NCBI RefSeq assembly: GCF_019145435.1
Contig: NZ_JAHSTS010000002.1
Span: 62,001-126,000 of the forward strand
Length of the DNA stretch: 64,000 nucleotides
From: Pseudomonas ekonensis
GTDB lineage: Bacteria; Pseudomonadota; Gammaproteobacteria; Pseudomonadales; Pseudomonadaceae
Direction: 5' to 3'
Part shown: piece by piece, positions 17,667-26,237 of the stretch
Layout: every line of letters starts with the position of its first letter
How positions within the stretch are numbered: the stretch's first letter is position 1
The notes under the pieces: generated by a model
What the model was told of the DNA's origin: nothing
Seen by the model: the letters and a program-made list of their open reading frames with translations, nothing else
Database searches by the model: none
Position numbers and translations under genes: made by a program

Positions 17667-18782
17667 ATGAGCGCCCCCGCCACCGCCGCCCCGGCGCTCA
17701 AGGAAATCTTCAACGCCGAACGCCTGCGGCACATCGCCGACGAGATGAGCGCCGTGTACCCGGCGTTCAAGGCCAAGGCCTTCCTCAAGCAGGCCAACGA
17801 CGGCCTCGCCGAACTCTCGGTGATGCAACGCATGGCCCGCGTCAGCGAATGCCTGCACGCCGTACTGCCGCTGAGCTACGAAGACTCGCTCGCCGTCCTG
17901 CGCGACCTCGCGCCCCGGCTCAACAGCGCCTTCGTCAGCATGACCCTGCCACACTACGTCGCGAGCTACGGCGGCCACGCGTTCGACACCTCGCTGGACG
18001 CGCTCCACTACTTCACCGCGTTCGGCTCCTCCGAATTCGCCATCCGCCACTTCCTGCGCAGCGACCTGTCCCGCACCCTCGAACGCATGCACGACTGGGC
18101 CCGCGACGACAACCACCACGTCCGCCGCCTCGCCAGCGAAGGCAGCCGCCCGCGCCTGCCCTGGTCGTTCCGCCTCGAACCGGTGCAGGCCGACCCGCAA
18201 CTGGCGGCCGGCATCCTCGACCGGCTCAAGGCCGACGACAGCCTCTACGTGCGCAAATCCGTGGCCAACCACCTCAACGACATCACCAAGGAACACCCGC
18301 ATTGGGTGCTCGACACCGTCGAAGGCTGGTCACTGGACAACAAACACACCGCCTGGATCGCCAAACACGCCCTGCGCAACCTGATCAAACAAGGCAACAC
18401 CCGCGCCCTGAGCCTCATCGGCGCCGGCGCGAAGGCCGAGGTCGAGTTGCTGGACGTCAAAGTGGAACCGGCGGTGGTGCAGCTGGGGGACACGATCACA
18501 CTGTCGTTCACCGTGAAGTCCACCGTGCCCGAGGCGCAGCGGTTGGTGATCGATTACGCGATCGACTACGTGAAAGCGAACGGCGGGACATCGCGCAAGG
18601 TGTTCAAGTTGAAGGGGCTGGATTTGGCGGGGTTTGCGGAGGTTGAGGTGGTGCGGCGGCAGCAGATCAAGGATTTTACGACGCGCAAGCATTATGCGGG
18701 GTGGCATGGGGTGGAGGTGATGGTGAATGGGGAGCGGTTGGGGGGTGGGGGGTTTGAGGTTGGGGGGGATACAAGGAATTAA
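17667..18782 (+). CDS. alkC: AlkC-type DNA alkylation repair glycosylase with Ig-like domain
   Basis: A 371-residue AlkC/AlkD-superfamily protein. The first ~250 residues are HEAT-like helical repeats (LAPRLNSAFVSMTLPHYVAS, DSLYVRKSVANHLNDITKEH, NKHTAWIAKHALRNLIKQGN). The last ~115 are an Ig-like beta domain (LLDVKVEPAVVQLGDTITLS). Known Pseudomonas AlkC enzymes excise cationic N3-methylcytosine and N3-methyladenine without base flipping, and their Ig-like domain contacts DNA. It follows the GST gene by three bases. The 3' 250 bp switch to TTG/GTG/GGG-type codons and end in G-runs, unlike the body of the gene, although the reading frame is intact. Confidence 0.87.
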   Translation: MSAPATAAPALKEIFNAERLRHIADEMSAVYPAFKAKAFLKQANDGLAELSVMQRMARVSECLHAVLPLSYEDSLAVLRDLAPRLNSAFVSMTLPHYVASYGGHAFDTSLDALHYFTAFGSSEFAIRHFLRSDLSRTLERMHDWARDDNHHVRRLASEGSRPRLPWSFRLEPVQADPQLAAGILDRLKADDSLYVRKSVANHLNDITKEHPHWVLDTVEGWSLDNKHTAWIAKHALRNLIKQGNTRALSLIGAGAKAEVELLDVKVEPAVVQLGDTITLSFTVKSTVPEAQRLVIDYAIDYVKANGGTSRKVFKLKGLDLAGFAEVEVVRRQQIKDFTTRKHYAGWHGVEVMVNGERLGGGGFEVGGDTRN

Positions 18783-18821
18783 CTATTTCTGCACTTAAAA
18801 CACAAGAAAGGAGTTCAACCA

Positions 18822-19940
18822 ATGAAAACCGTATACATATTAGGCGCCGGATTTTCCTTCGACGCTGGCGCACCACTGCAAAAAGACATCATACGCGAGG
18901 CGTTTAGACTCAACAGAGAAAACCAAGACAACTTCAACCAGGAAAAATTTAACGAATTCAAACAATTCATTATAGAGCAATTAAACTTCACAGAAGAACA
19001 CTCTAAAAACGTGGATCTTGAAGATATTTTCACACCACTAGACCGTTGCCTCAGCGAAAACTCACAATTTAGAGGAATAAACCTATCACAAATAATGAAA
19101 ACTCGAGATTCTGTATTTTATGTCGTCGGAAAAACAATTCAAACCCTACTAAATAAAACAGAAAAAACCAAAGACTACATCGACATCTTCGCACACCACC
19201 TCACAAAAGCCTCTTCAACCAGAGCCAATGAAAAATATCGAGACACTGACCCAGTTAGCATAATAAGCACAAACTGGGATATTTTACTAGACAACTCTAT
19301 ATATGAATCGATACAAACCAATGACAAGTATGACGGCGTTGTAGACTACTGCTGCTACATAAGTTCAAAAGATGAACATGACAAATCAGTAATCCCCGGA
19401 CTAGAGAAACTTGGCCAAGGCGGCTTCAATGTAAAGCTTCTAAAACTCCACGGCTCGCTAAATTGGTTACAGTGCCCTAGATGCGCAAGGCTATATGCTA
19501 AATTTCGCGAAAAGTCTGCCATGCATAGCTTTGAAGAATCCTCATCCTGTCGTCACTGCGACAAGAACTTCCCTGAAGAACACAACAGACACATACTTTC
19601 TCCAAACATGATAATGCCAACATACTTAAAGGATCTATCCAACCCACAGTACAGAATCATTTGGCAAAACGCTGGAATAGAAATTTCCGAGGCAGATAGA
19701 ATAGTTTTTATCGGCTACTCACTGCCTCACGCGGACTTTGAAATGCGCCAACTGCTTTCAAGAATGACCAGAAAAAATGCGGAAATTCAAGTAGTCGACT
19801 GGATTTCTCCGGGTGACGACCCTAAAAGTGATAAACGAACCGAAAAAGAAAACCACTGGAAAAATTTCTTTGGCAAGCGCGAAATAGGTTTTTTCTTTGA
19901 CGGCGCCTCGAAATTCATAAAAGATCAATACAACTGTTAA
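18822..19940 (+). CDS. SIR2-family NAD-binding protein, candidate defence NADase
   Basis: A 372-residue protein with Sirtuin motifs: NAD-binding GAGFSFDAGAP (residues 8-18), STNWD (149-153, with catalytic-type N151), and KLHGSLNW with H210. A CPRC...CRHC zinc knuckle (C218, C221, C243, C246) and FIGYSLPHADFEMRQLL near the end are also present. Stand-alone SIR2 proteins of this shape often occur in phage-defence loci, where they deplete NAD+; deacylation is the alternative. The gene is far more AT-rich than its neighbours and opens an accessory island, which indicates horizontal transfer. AGAAAGGAG precedes the ATG. No partner gene is evident beside it. Confidence 0.85.
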   Translation: MKTVYILGAGFSFDAGAPLQKDIIREAFRLNRENQDNFNQEKFNEFKQFIIEQLNFTEEHSKNVDLEDIFTPLDRCLSENSQFRGINLSQIMKTRDSVFYVVGKTIQTLLNKTEKTKDYIDIFAHHLTKASSTRANEKYRDTDPVSIISTNWDILLDNSIYESIQTNDKYDGVVDYCCYISSKDEHDKSVIPGLEKLGQGGFNVKLLKLHGSLNWLQCPRCARLYAKFREKSAMHSFEESSSCRHCDKNFPEEHNRHILSPNMIMPTYLKDLSNPQYRIIWQNAGIEISEADRIVFIGYSLPHADFEMRQLLSRMTRKNAEIQVVDWISPGDDPKSDKRTEKENHWKNFFGKREIGFFFDGASKFIKDQYNC

Positions 19941-19965
19941 CCAGCACCTGCATTGATAAAGACCA

Positions 19966-20009
19966 GACAGATTTGTTTGCCGAAATCACTACATTCAAAT
20001 AAATCTGTC
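19966..20009. terminator. Inverted repeat downstream of the SIR2-family gene
   Basis: Arms GACAGATTTGTTTG and CAAATAAATCTGTC (imperfect) about 16 bases apart, 26 bp after the SIR2-family stop. There is no strong U-tract, so a transcription terminator is plausible but not certain. Confidence 0.45.
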
Positions 20010-20226
20010 AACACCTTAGAAAACACACCCTCGACCACTATATAAAAACGTTACTTGAAAGATTTTATCTCAGCCTCTCGCTTTCTATTCGGCAGATCTG
20101 CACTTGATGGTGCATCGCAGCAATACATTGGACAAACCGTCGAAATTTACTTTTTATTGCCACTTCAATAAGTAAACTTACATAAAATAGCAAACAAACC
20201 AAACACCTTAGCAGTACGAATTCATA

Positions 20227-20469
20227 TCACAGATCCAACATCAATTGCAAACCAGCAACCCAATCCTCAGAAGCTGAATACCTTGCATAGTAGCCAGCTC
20301 TCTCCACCGGACTCAAACCCATAAAAAACAATGAGAAATATTTATCATTATAGTAGCCCTGCGCGCCCTGCATACTACCTCCCCACCAAGATGCCTTGTA
20401 GTTTTCAAATACAACCCACGGAGGAGGAACTGCAAACCTCCTCTCGCTAACACTTCCTAAAAAAGAACA
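20227..20469 (-). pseudogene. Open fragment without a start, probable gene remnant
   Basis: On the minus strand an 80-codon stretch reads PPPWVVFENYKASWWGGSMQ, then GAQGYYNDKYFSLFFMGLSP and ending VAGLQLMLDL before TGA at 20227-20229. The residue pattern looks like real protein, but the frame has no ATG, GTG or TTG start with a ribosome site. The only ATG (20373) leaves 48 codons, and the frame is closed by a stop at 20470-20472. It sits directly after the 128-residue gene in another frame, so it may be the 3' remnant of a lost gene or part of a frameshifted one. Base composition is AT-rich. Confidence 0.4.
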
Positions 20470-20843
20470 TCATTGGCAATTAACCAAACCGTTGCGACTT
20501 TAAATTCCCTTTTTGATACAGAAACAACTAACCGACTATTTTGGATTTCATCCAGATAGCACCACACCTCCAAACCATTCACATCAATTTCATCGCAAGC
20601 AGTAAAACGCTCATCAACCAGAGCCTGAAACTCACCGACCTCCGCCACATCCATAACAAAATCCGAATAGAACGCCTGCAGCCCAAGGCCAACTAACGAT
20701 TCAAAAACAGGATAGCAACACTCCCCACGAGGAAACTCTTGCAATTCGGCCCTAAAAATCGCCTTAAGCTCTGAAATCGAATACCCAAGAACGTTTTCTT
20801 CGGAGGCAGACTTAAAAAACCGCTTAACAAAGTCAAACAACAC
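20457..20843 (-). CDS. Hypothetical protein in AT-rich island
   Basis: A 128-residue acidic protein (GTG or TTG start; LFDFVKRFFKSASEENVLGY ... KVATVWLIANDVLF). Mixed alpha/beta prediction, no signal peptide and no recognised family. It begins directly after the stop of the secreted immunity-like gene, whose last bases (GGAAGGAGTGA) serve as its ribosome site. With GTG at 20843 the spacing is very short; a TTG one codon later fits better. Tight coupling to an immunity-type gene and low GC suggest it is also part of an effector/immunity array, but no function can be assigned. Confidence 0.55.
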   Translation of the reverse strand: MLFDFVKRFFKSASEENVLGYSISELKAIFRAELQEFPRGECCYPVFESLVGLGLQAFYSDFVMDVAEVGEFQALVDERFTACDEIDVNGLEVWCYLDEIQNSRLVVSVSKREFKVATVWLIANDVLF

Positions 20844-21185
20844 TCACTCCTTCCCAGGACACTTAAACGCCCAAGCGTAAACCTTCATTCCCTTAATCTC
20901 CTCCCCAACAGCCCCCACACCAAGACACACCCCATCCTTGACGTAATTGAAGCTGCAATACCTAACCCCTTCCGTACAAGACTCAATCTCTGGATAGCCC
21001 TTCCTCACAAGGACGCTCTCCACCCCAAACTCACCCGAGTAAGTAGGGTTCGGTTTCCACCCACTGTTGATCAACGCCTTTCTGGCACTGACAAACGGCA
21101 TCCCTTCTTTGATTGGCACATCGACTGCCTGAACAGAGAAGCTGACCACATAAAGGAGGCCGACAGGCAGTTTTCTAAGTTCCAT
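20844..21185 (-). CDS. Secreted orphan immunity-like protein (paralogue of the gene at 24454-24840)
   Basis: A 113-residue protein with an N-terminal signal sequence (MELRKLPVGLLYVVSFSVQA). The mature domain aligns with the immunity candidate at 24454-24840: VSARKALINSGWKPNP versus VTARSKLIKQGWKPTP, GVCLGVGAVGEEIKGMKV versus SACLRVDTIGERLKDMTV, and four matching cysteines (ESC/DTC, YC/RC, VCL/ACL, KCP/ECP). It is therefore likely a periplasmic protein that neutralises a wall-targeting toxin. No intact effector adjoins it; the IS3 element begins 14 bp upstream of its start, and a coding remnant lies beyond that element. Confidence 0.7.
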   Translation of the reverse strand: MELRKLPVGLLYVVSFSVQAVDVPIKEGMPFVSARKALINSGWKPNPTYSGEFGVESVLVRKGYPEIESCTEGVRYCSFNYVKDGVCLGVGAVGEEIKGMKVYAWAFKCPGKE

Positions 21186-21263
21186 TTAGCAGTCCACCTG
21201 AACTGGCCTAATAATTCTGGACACCTCAATCGGGCGCTATGATGGCGCCCAAATCTGAGGTGT

Positions 21264-22405
<1,142 letters not shown>

Positions 22406-22441
22406 ACCGTAATCGGTGTCCAGGATTACTTGACCAGTTCA

Positions 22442-22585
22442 ACCAAATCCCTTATGTGTTTTTCCAGTTCATCGTACTCAGTGCAGTGCTGACCCGATGG
22501 TGTCCAGCCAGCCGTTCCAAATCCCCCCCTGAACAGGCATGCTACCCCCACGCCACCGTTCAAACTCAGGGATATTCAGCTTCAT
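22442..22585 (-). pseudogene. 3' remnant of a gene upstream of the orphan immunity gene, cut by the IS
   Basis: If the IS and one ACC copy are removed, the minus strand reads CTEYDELEKHIRDLVDC then TAA, immediately followed by the ATG of the orphan immunity gene. The insertion therefore split the last codons of an upstream gene that abutted the immunity gene. Further upstream on the same strand a coding-like stretch reads MKLNIPEFERWRGGSMPVQG...WLDTIGSALH in another frame, so one frameshift is also needed. Beyond 22585 the locus passes into the plus-strand HEAT-repeat gene, so the rest is missing. By analogy with the intact cassette, the lost gene may have been the effector. Confidence 0.45.
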
Positions 22586-23951
22586 GTGGAAAAGTTGGTT
22601 GCAACGTTTCATCGGCAAAACACCCGCCACGGCAGACACCCTAAGCCCCACAGCCGCAGCCGTCGCAACCCCAGCCACCCCATCAACGCCACCAGCGCCC
22701 TCTCCCGTCCGTGACTGGCAGTCACTGATCACATCGTGGAGCGGGTTCGACCGGGAGGCCGGCCTGCGGGCGGTGCGGTCTTCTCTGTCGGCGGAACGGT
22801 TGGCGGCGATCATCGTGCGGCTCAACGACTGGGTGCCTCAGGTTCGCGCAGTCGCGCGCGAGGCTTTCGAAGACTACCTGACGCCGCAGCATGCCGGTTG
22901 GCTGGTCGCTCAAATGCCCGCCATTCTGGCGCTTGAGCATCGTCATCGCGACGACCACCGTTCGACGATCAACAAGCTTGAAGCATTGCTGGCAACGCCT
23001 GAATGCGTCGAGCTCTGCGCGGCGGGTTTCGACGCCAGCCGAGGCTCGTGCGCGCGGTTGCTGTTTCGCGTGCTCGTTCAGACGAAGGTTGAGGATGAAC
23101 GGGAGGCGTTTCTGGTGGCGTGCCTTCACCACGTCGATTTCAGCGTGCGCCGGCTGGCGCTCGGCAAGGCGATGGAGCTTGAGCCGGCGTCGGCCCAGCG
23201 GGCCATCGCGTTCGGGCTCGCCAGCAAGAGCAGCATCCTCAGGAGGCAGTCGTTCCTGGAAGCGATCCGCTTTCAGAGCGGCCGCACCCAATTGATCGAA
23301 GCGTTCTTGATAGATCCGTCGCCGGCGGCCAGGTCCACTGCGCTCTGGGCCGCCGGAAAGTACGGCGTCGACCCGACGCAGATGCTGCAGGCCCGGTTGG
23401 CGGGCGAGCTGCCTGCCACAAAGGCCCAGTGGCTCGGCCTCCTCGGGTTGGCGCAGGATCTGAAGATGCGCATTCCTGAACACTGGATGACCGCAGCCTT
23501 GAGCCAAAGCAGCGGCGCGGTGCGTTCGATCGTGTTGATGCTCGAAGGGGAAGGCAACCCTGAGAGGCTGATCGCTGCGGTCGCAGAACCGGCCCGGGCC
23601 GTTTTTGAGGCCGGCGTCCTGGGCTTACGCACTCAGCCTTGGAGCGTCATCGGCTCGCCCTTCACCCATCAGCTCGACACGATTTGGGCAACGCTGTCAC
23701 CCGCCCGACGCCTCGCACTCCTTGAACTGATGCCCAAGTGGAGCCAGGCGGGGTATCTGCTCAAGCCGCTTGAACACAGCCCTTGCGAGCCGTCGGCGCT
23801 TGAGCAGCTCAGCGTTTGGGTCGACACCCAGCCCTACGCCATCAACGACCGCGAGACACCAAAGGATGAGCGTGACCGAATCGTTGAACAGTTGAGGGCA
23901 ATGGAGGCCGCTCGGACATTGCCTGCGGGCTCGGTCTCCAGGCTGATTTGA
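22584..23951 (+). CDS. HEAT-repeat-like protein of unknown function
   Basis: A 455-residue protein (MWKSWLQRFIGKTPATADTL) with an N-terminal basic/hydrophobic segment, a Pro/Ala/Thr-rich linker (about residues 18-45), then helical repeats such as LNDWVPQVRAVAREAFEDYL, HVDFSVRRLALGKAMELEPA and DPSPAARSTALWAAGKYGVD, typical of ARM/HEAT solenoids that mediate protein contacts. No catalytic motif was seen. An ATG at 22539 in frame would add 15 residues and neither start has a strong ribosome site. It lies between the IS and the type VI cargo module. Whether it belongs functionally to that module is unknown. Confidence 0.65.
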   Translation: MWKSWLQRFIGKTPATADTLSPTAAAVATPATPSTPPAPSPVRDWQSLITSWSGFDREAGLRAVRSSLSAERLAAIIVRLNDWVPQVRAVAREAFEDYLTPQHAGWLVAQMPAILALEHRHRDDHRSTINKLEALLATPECVELCAAGFDASRGSCARLLFRVLVQTKVEDEREAFLVACLHHVDFSVRRLALGKAMELEPASAQRAIAFGLASKSSILRRQSFLEAIRFQSGRTQLIEAFLIDPSPAARSTALWAAGKYGVDPTQMLQARLAGELPATKAQWLGLLGLAQDLKMRIPEHWMTAALSQSSGAVRSIVLMLEGEGNPERLIAAVAEPARAVFEAGVLGLRTQPWSVIGSPFTHQLDTIWATLSPARRLALLELMPKWSQAGYLLKPLEHSPCEPSALEQLSVWVDTQPYAINDRETPKDERDRIVEQLRAMEAARTLPAGSVSRLI

Positions 23952-23987
23952 AAGGGCGTCAGCCCAGAACGCGAAGAAGGAACACTC

Positions 23988-24356
23988 ATGCAGGTTATCA
24001 CCCTCGATCGAGACAGCGTGCATGCCGGGGATGACCTGCAGAGTCACAGGACTTCAATCAGGATCAACCCCGCCGCCACGCTGGGCGGCTTGTTCGAAGC
24101 GATACAAGGCATCGGCTACCTTCCCGGCATCAGCGGCGGACAGGCGACCTGGATCATTTGTTCGTCCGGCAGCCCCATCGGAGTTTTTGCTCAGCAATGG
24201 CCCGCCCCTCAGTGGGTTGTCCCGGCCGAGCGCACTGTCGGTCATTTTTTTGCGGGGGCCGAACCTTCGCTGCTGTTCAGGTATTGGTGCCAGGCGGATC
24301 CAGACGCTGTCTTTTCCCAGATCAACGCCGGAGATGAGCCGCCGTCCCGGTTCTAG
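23988..24356 (+). CDS. Hypothetical protein, 122 aa
   Basis: MQVITLDRDSVHAGDDLQSH... with a preceding ribosome site (GAAGGAACACTC before the ATG). It has mixed strands and helices, an aromatic centre (GQATWIICSSGSPIGVFAQQ) and a C-terminal FRYWCQADPDAVFSQINAGD; no signal peptide. Not recognised. It follows the HEAT-repeat gene by 36 bp on the same strand, so the two probably share a transcript, and it converges on the immunity gene across a terminator hairpin. Confidence 0.6.
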   Translation: MQVITLDRDSVHAGDDLQSHRTSIRINPAATLGGLFEAIQGIGYLPGISGGQATWIICSSGSPIGVFAQQWPAPQWVVPAERTVGHFFAGAEPSLLFRYWCQADPDAVFSQINAGDEPPSRF

Positions 24357-24371
24357 GATTTGCTGGCATCA

Positions 24372-24415
24372 AGAAAAAGGGACCGATCCATTTGAAAATG
24401 AATCAGTCCCTCTTT
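24372..24415. terminator. Bidirectional terminator-like hairpin
   Basis: Stem GGGACCGATCCATTT / AATGAATCAGTCCC with a few mismatches around a GAA loop, flanked by AAGAAAAA on the left and TCTTT on the right. On the minus strand the stem is followed by CCCTTTTTCTT, a convincing U-tract that would end the PAAR-effector-immunity transcript. It also sits after the convergent plus-strand genes. Confidence 0.75.
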
Positions 24416-24453
24416 AAACCCATTTACAAACCCGTTATTGACCCGCGTTGCCG

Positions 24454-24840
24454 CTATTGGGTTTCCGGGCATTCATCGGCCCATCGCGTCACCGTCATGT
24501 CTTTGAGTCGCTCACCGATGGTGTCGACGCGCAAGCAGGCGCTTTTCTTTGAATAGAACAGGATGCAGCGCGAGCTATCAAAAGAGCAGGTATCAAGTTC
24601 CAGGAATTTGCGTGCAGCCAACTCGCGTTCGACACCGCTGTACTCATAGCCATCGCGGGTGTGCATCGGGGTTGGTTTCCATCCTTGTTTGATCAACTTG
24701 GATCTGGCCGTCACCAAAGACTCACCGACGGCGATGCCTGCTGGCCCGCGTTTGTCGTTCATCGCCTGTGAACCACCGGCAAATGCCAAGCTGGTGCCCA
24801 TGCCATACATTGCGAGGAGCAAGAGGATCGGGGTCTTCAT
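24454..24840 (-). CDS. Putative periplasmic immunity protein of the T6SS muramidase
   Basis: A 128-residue protein with a signal peptide (MKTPILLLLAMYGMGTSLAFAGG) and a mature domain with four cysteines (DTC, RC, ACL, ECP) likely forming two disulfides in the periplasm. Its ATG overlaps the stop of the lysozyme-like effector gene by ATGA, with ribosome site GGGAGGA inside that gene's end. This is the classic layout of an effector followed by its immunity gene. It should block the muramidase in the periplasm of the producer. A paralogue lies at 20844-21185. A longer in-frame reading to 25191 overlaps the effector gene and is not credible. Confidence 0.72.
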   Translation of the reverse strand: MKTPILLLLAMYGMGTSLAFAGGSQAMNDKRGPAGIAVGESLVTARSKLIKQGWKPTPMHTRDGYEYSGVERELAARKFLELDTCSFDSSRCILFYSKKSACLRVDTIGERLKDMTVTRWADECPETQ

Positions 24841-25442
24841 TTTGCAGTTCCTCCCGCTGATTTGTAGCTCGCCAAAAACTTTGGATACTCGGCGTAGGGT
24901 TGGGGTGGATAGTGGTTCTTCTTGCCAGGCCCTTCCGGGAGCGCCGCCCATCGTGTTGCCGCCTTCGGCATTGCGCCGGGAATGTCTCCGGCCTTGATTT
25001 TGTCGATCACACCGAGCGTACGCAGAATGTCGACCGTGATGAGGTCTTGCGTATGGGGCGAAAAATCCGTCAACCCCATCTTTTCGCCATATTCGCGCCA
25101 TGTGGCAACGTTGATTTGATACAAGCCCGATGCCGTCGTTTTTCCGCCGTATCCGGGGCCTGGATGGGTGGACTCGTCCGTGAACGTCCACTTTCCGGTT
25201 TTATGGCCCTCGGCCCAGCCATGACCGTATTTCGCGTGATAGTCACCGCCTTCGGCTTCGCCAATGGCGAACAAGAATGCCTTGACGTTTGTGTCCTTCA
25301 AATACTCTTCGTTCTCGGCCCGTCTTTTCTGTTTTTTTGCGTCCAGCTCTACCGTTTTCGGGGTGTTGTCTTTGACGGGCGTCACCGCTCTGCTAGCGAC
25401 GGGGGACATCTTCCTGCCATTCCTGCTGACGACTTCAGGCAT
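24837..25442 (-). CDS. Lambda-endolysin-like muramidase, putative T6SS effector
   Basis: A 201-residue protein. Residues 1-50 are a charged linker (KNDAKKQKRR-type content). Residues ~54-190 match the phage lambda R transglycosylase fold: AFLFAIGEAEGGDYHAKYGH with probable catalytic E64, KTTASGLYQINVATWREYGE, KMGLTDFSPHTQDLITVDIL, DIPGAMPKAATRWAALPEGP. It would cleave the glycan strands of peptidoglycan. It lacks a signal peptide, starts three bases after the PAAR gene stop and overlaps the immunity gene, so delivery by the type VI spike into rival periplasms fits better than phage lysis; no holin or spanin is present. Confidence 0.82.
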   Translation of the reverse strand: MPEVVSRNGRKMSPVASRAVTPVKDNTPKTVELDAKKQKRRAENEEYLKDTNVKAFLFAIGEAEGGDYHAKYGHGWAEGHKTGKWTFTDESTHPGPGYGGKTTASGLYQINVATWREYGEKMGLTDFSPHTQDLITVDILRTLGVIDKIKAGDIPGAMPKAATRWAALPEGPGKKNHYPPQPYAEYPKFLASYKSAGGTAK

Positions 25443-25445
25443 GCC

Positions 25446-25943
25446 TTAGTCCTCCAGAAACAGTTGGATTGTTTCAGGCAGGTGCGAACTCACTACATGC
25501 GTGTACCCCATCGCATCACTTACGCCGTGTTCCAGGCTGCCGTCAGCGCGTTGAATGGCGTAATCGAAATTGGCTAAAGGTTCGCCGGACTCTTGGTCAA
25601 CCAATTGGAATTTGTCACTGAAGTGCACGGGCATCGGCATCAGGCCGCTGAAGGGCGCTGATACAACGGTGTCGCCAATAATGACCGTGCCGGAGCCACC
25701 CACAATGACGTTGCCGTGGCCACCGGTGCTGTCCAGAGTGGCGGCATTCAGTCCATTGATAAGAACCGTCGAGCTGACCGCTCCAGTGATCGGGCTGCCG
25801 CATGCGGATTTATCGCTCATCCGGGCGGCGGGAAGACCGTCGAAATTGACATTGGGAGAGCCGCTGACAATAGGATTGGTGCCATGCCCCGGGAGCGGGC
25901 AACTGGTGGGATCTGACACGCGGGCCGCAGGTTTTCCACTCAT
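25446..25943 (-). CDS. PAAR-domain T6SS spike-tip protein with C-terminal extension
   Basis: A 165-residue protein. Residues 1-~105 form a PAAR repeat domain (GKPAARVSDPTSCPLPGHGT, LPAARMSDKSACGSPITGAV, GGHGNVIVGGSGTVIIGD), which sharpens the VgrG spike. Residues ~108-165 (KFQLVDQESGEPLANFDYAI, QRADGSLEHGVSDAMGYTHV) form a short beta domain resembling the transthyretin-like extensions that adapt cargo to PAAR or VgrG proteins. It is first in a three-gene operon with the muramidase and its immunity protein and is probably the carrier. The structural T6SS genes are not in this window. Confidence 0.85.
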   Translation of the reverse strand: MSGKPAARVSDPTSCPLPGHGTNPIVSGSPNVNFDGLPAARMSDKSACGSPITGAVSSTVLINGLNAATLDSTGGHGNVIVGGSGTVIIGDTVVSAPFSGLMPMPVHFSDKFQLVDQESGEPLANFDYAIQRADGSLEHGVSDAMGYTHVVSSHLPETIQLFLED

Positions 25944-26237
25944 GGGAAGCTCCTTTTCGAAGATTCAGTTGTCCTTGGCCTGATTGGAATTGAAATTCCG
26001 GCCACTGAGAAAGCACGAAGATCAAGCGTGTGGGTGAGACAGGACACCCCGGGGGAGGAACGCAAAAAAATCTACCGCCCCTGTACATCGGCGTCGCACA
26101 GAATGCCTGAGGCAAAAGTTGCGCTCAACATTTCTTACAATTCTTTGATTGACTATGGAGCAGCCTTCGGACGAGTGCCTCGTAATGCCTGTGCGTACGG
26201 ATTGGGTGAAGCTTGCTGCGCATAGACAAGCTCAGCA
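25944..26237. other. Intergenic region upstream of the PAAR operon
   Basis: About 290 bp with lower GC between the PAAR gene and the end of the FAD oxidoreductase gene. AAGGAGCTTCCC precedes the PAAR start. An AT-rich stretch around 26125-26160 (CATTTCTTACAATTCTTTGA) may hold the promoter. No ORF was supported. Confidence 0.5.

Noticed and set aside
24837..25442. A prophage lysis gene, because of the lambda-endolysin-like sequence
   Set aside because: No holin, spanin, tail or integrase genes are nearby, and the gene is embedded between a PAAR gene and an exported immunity-type gene.
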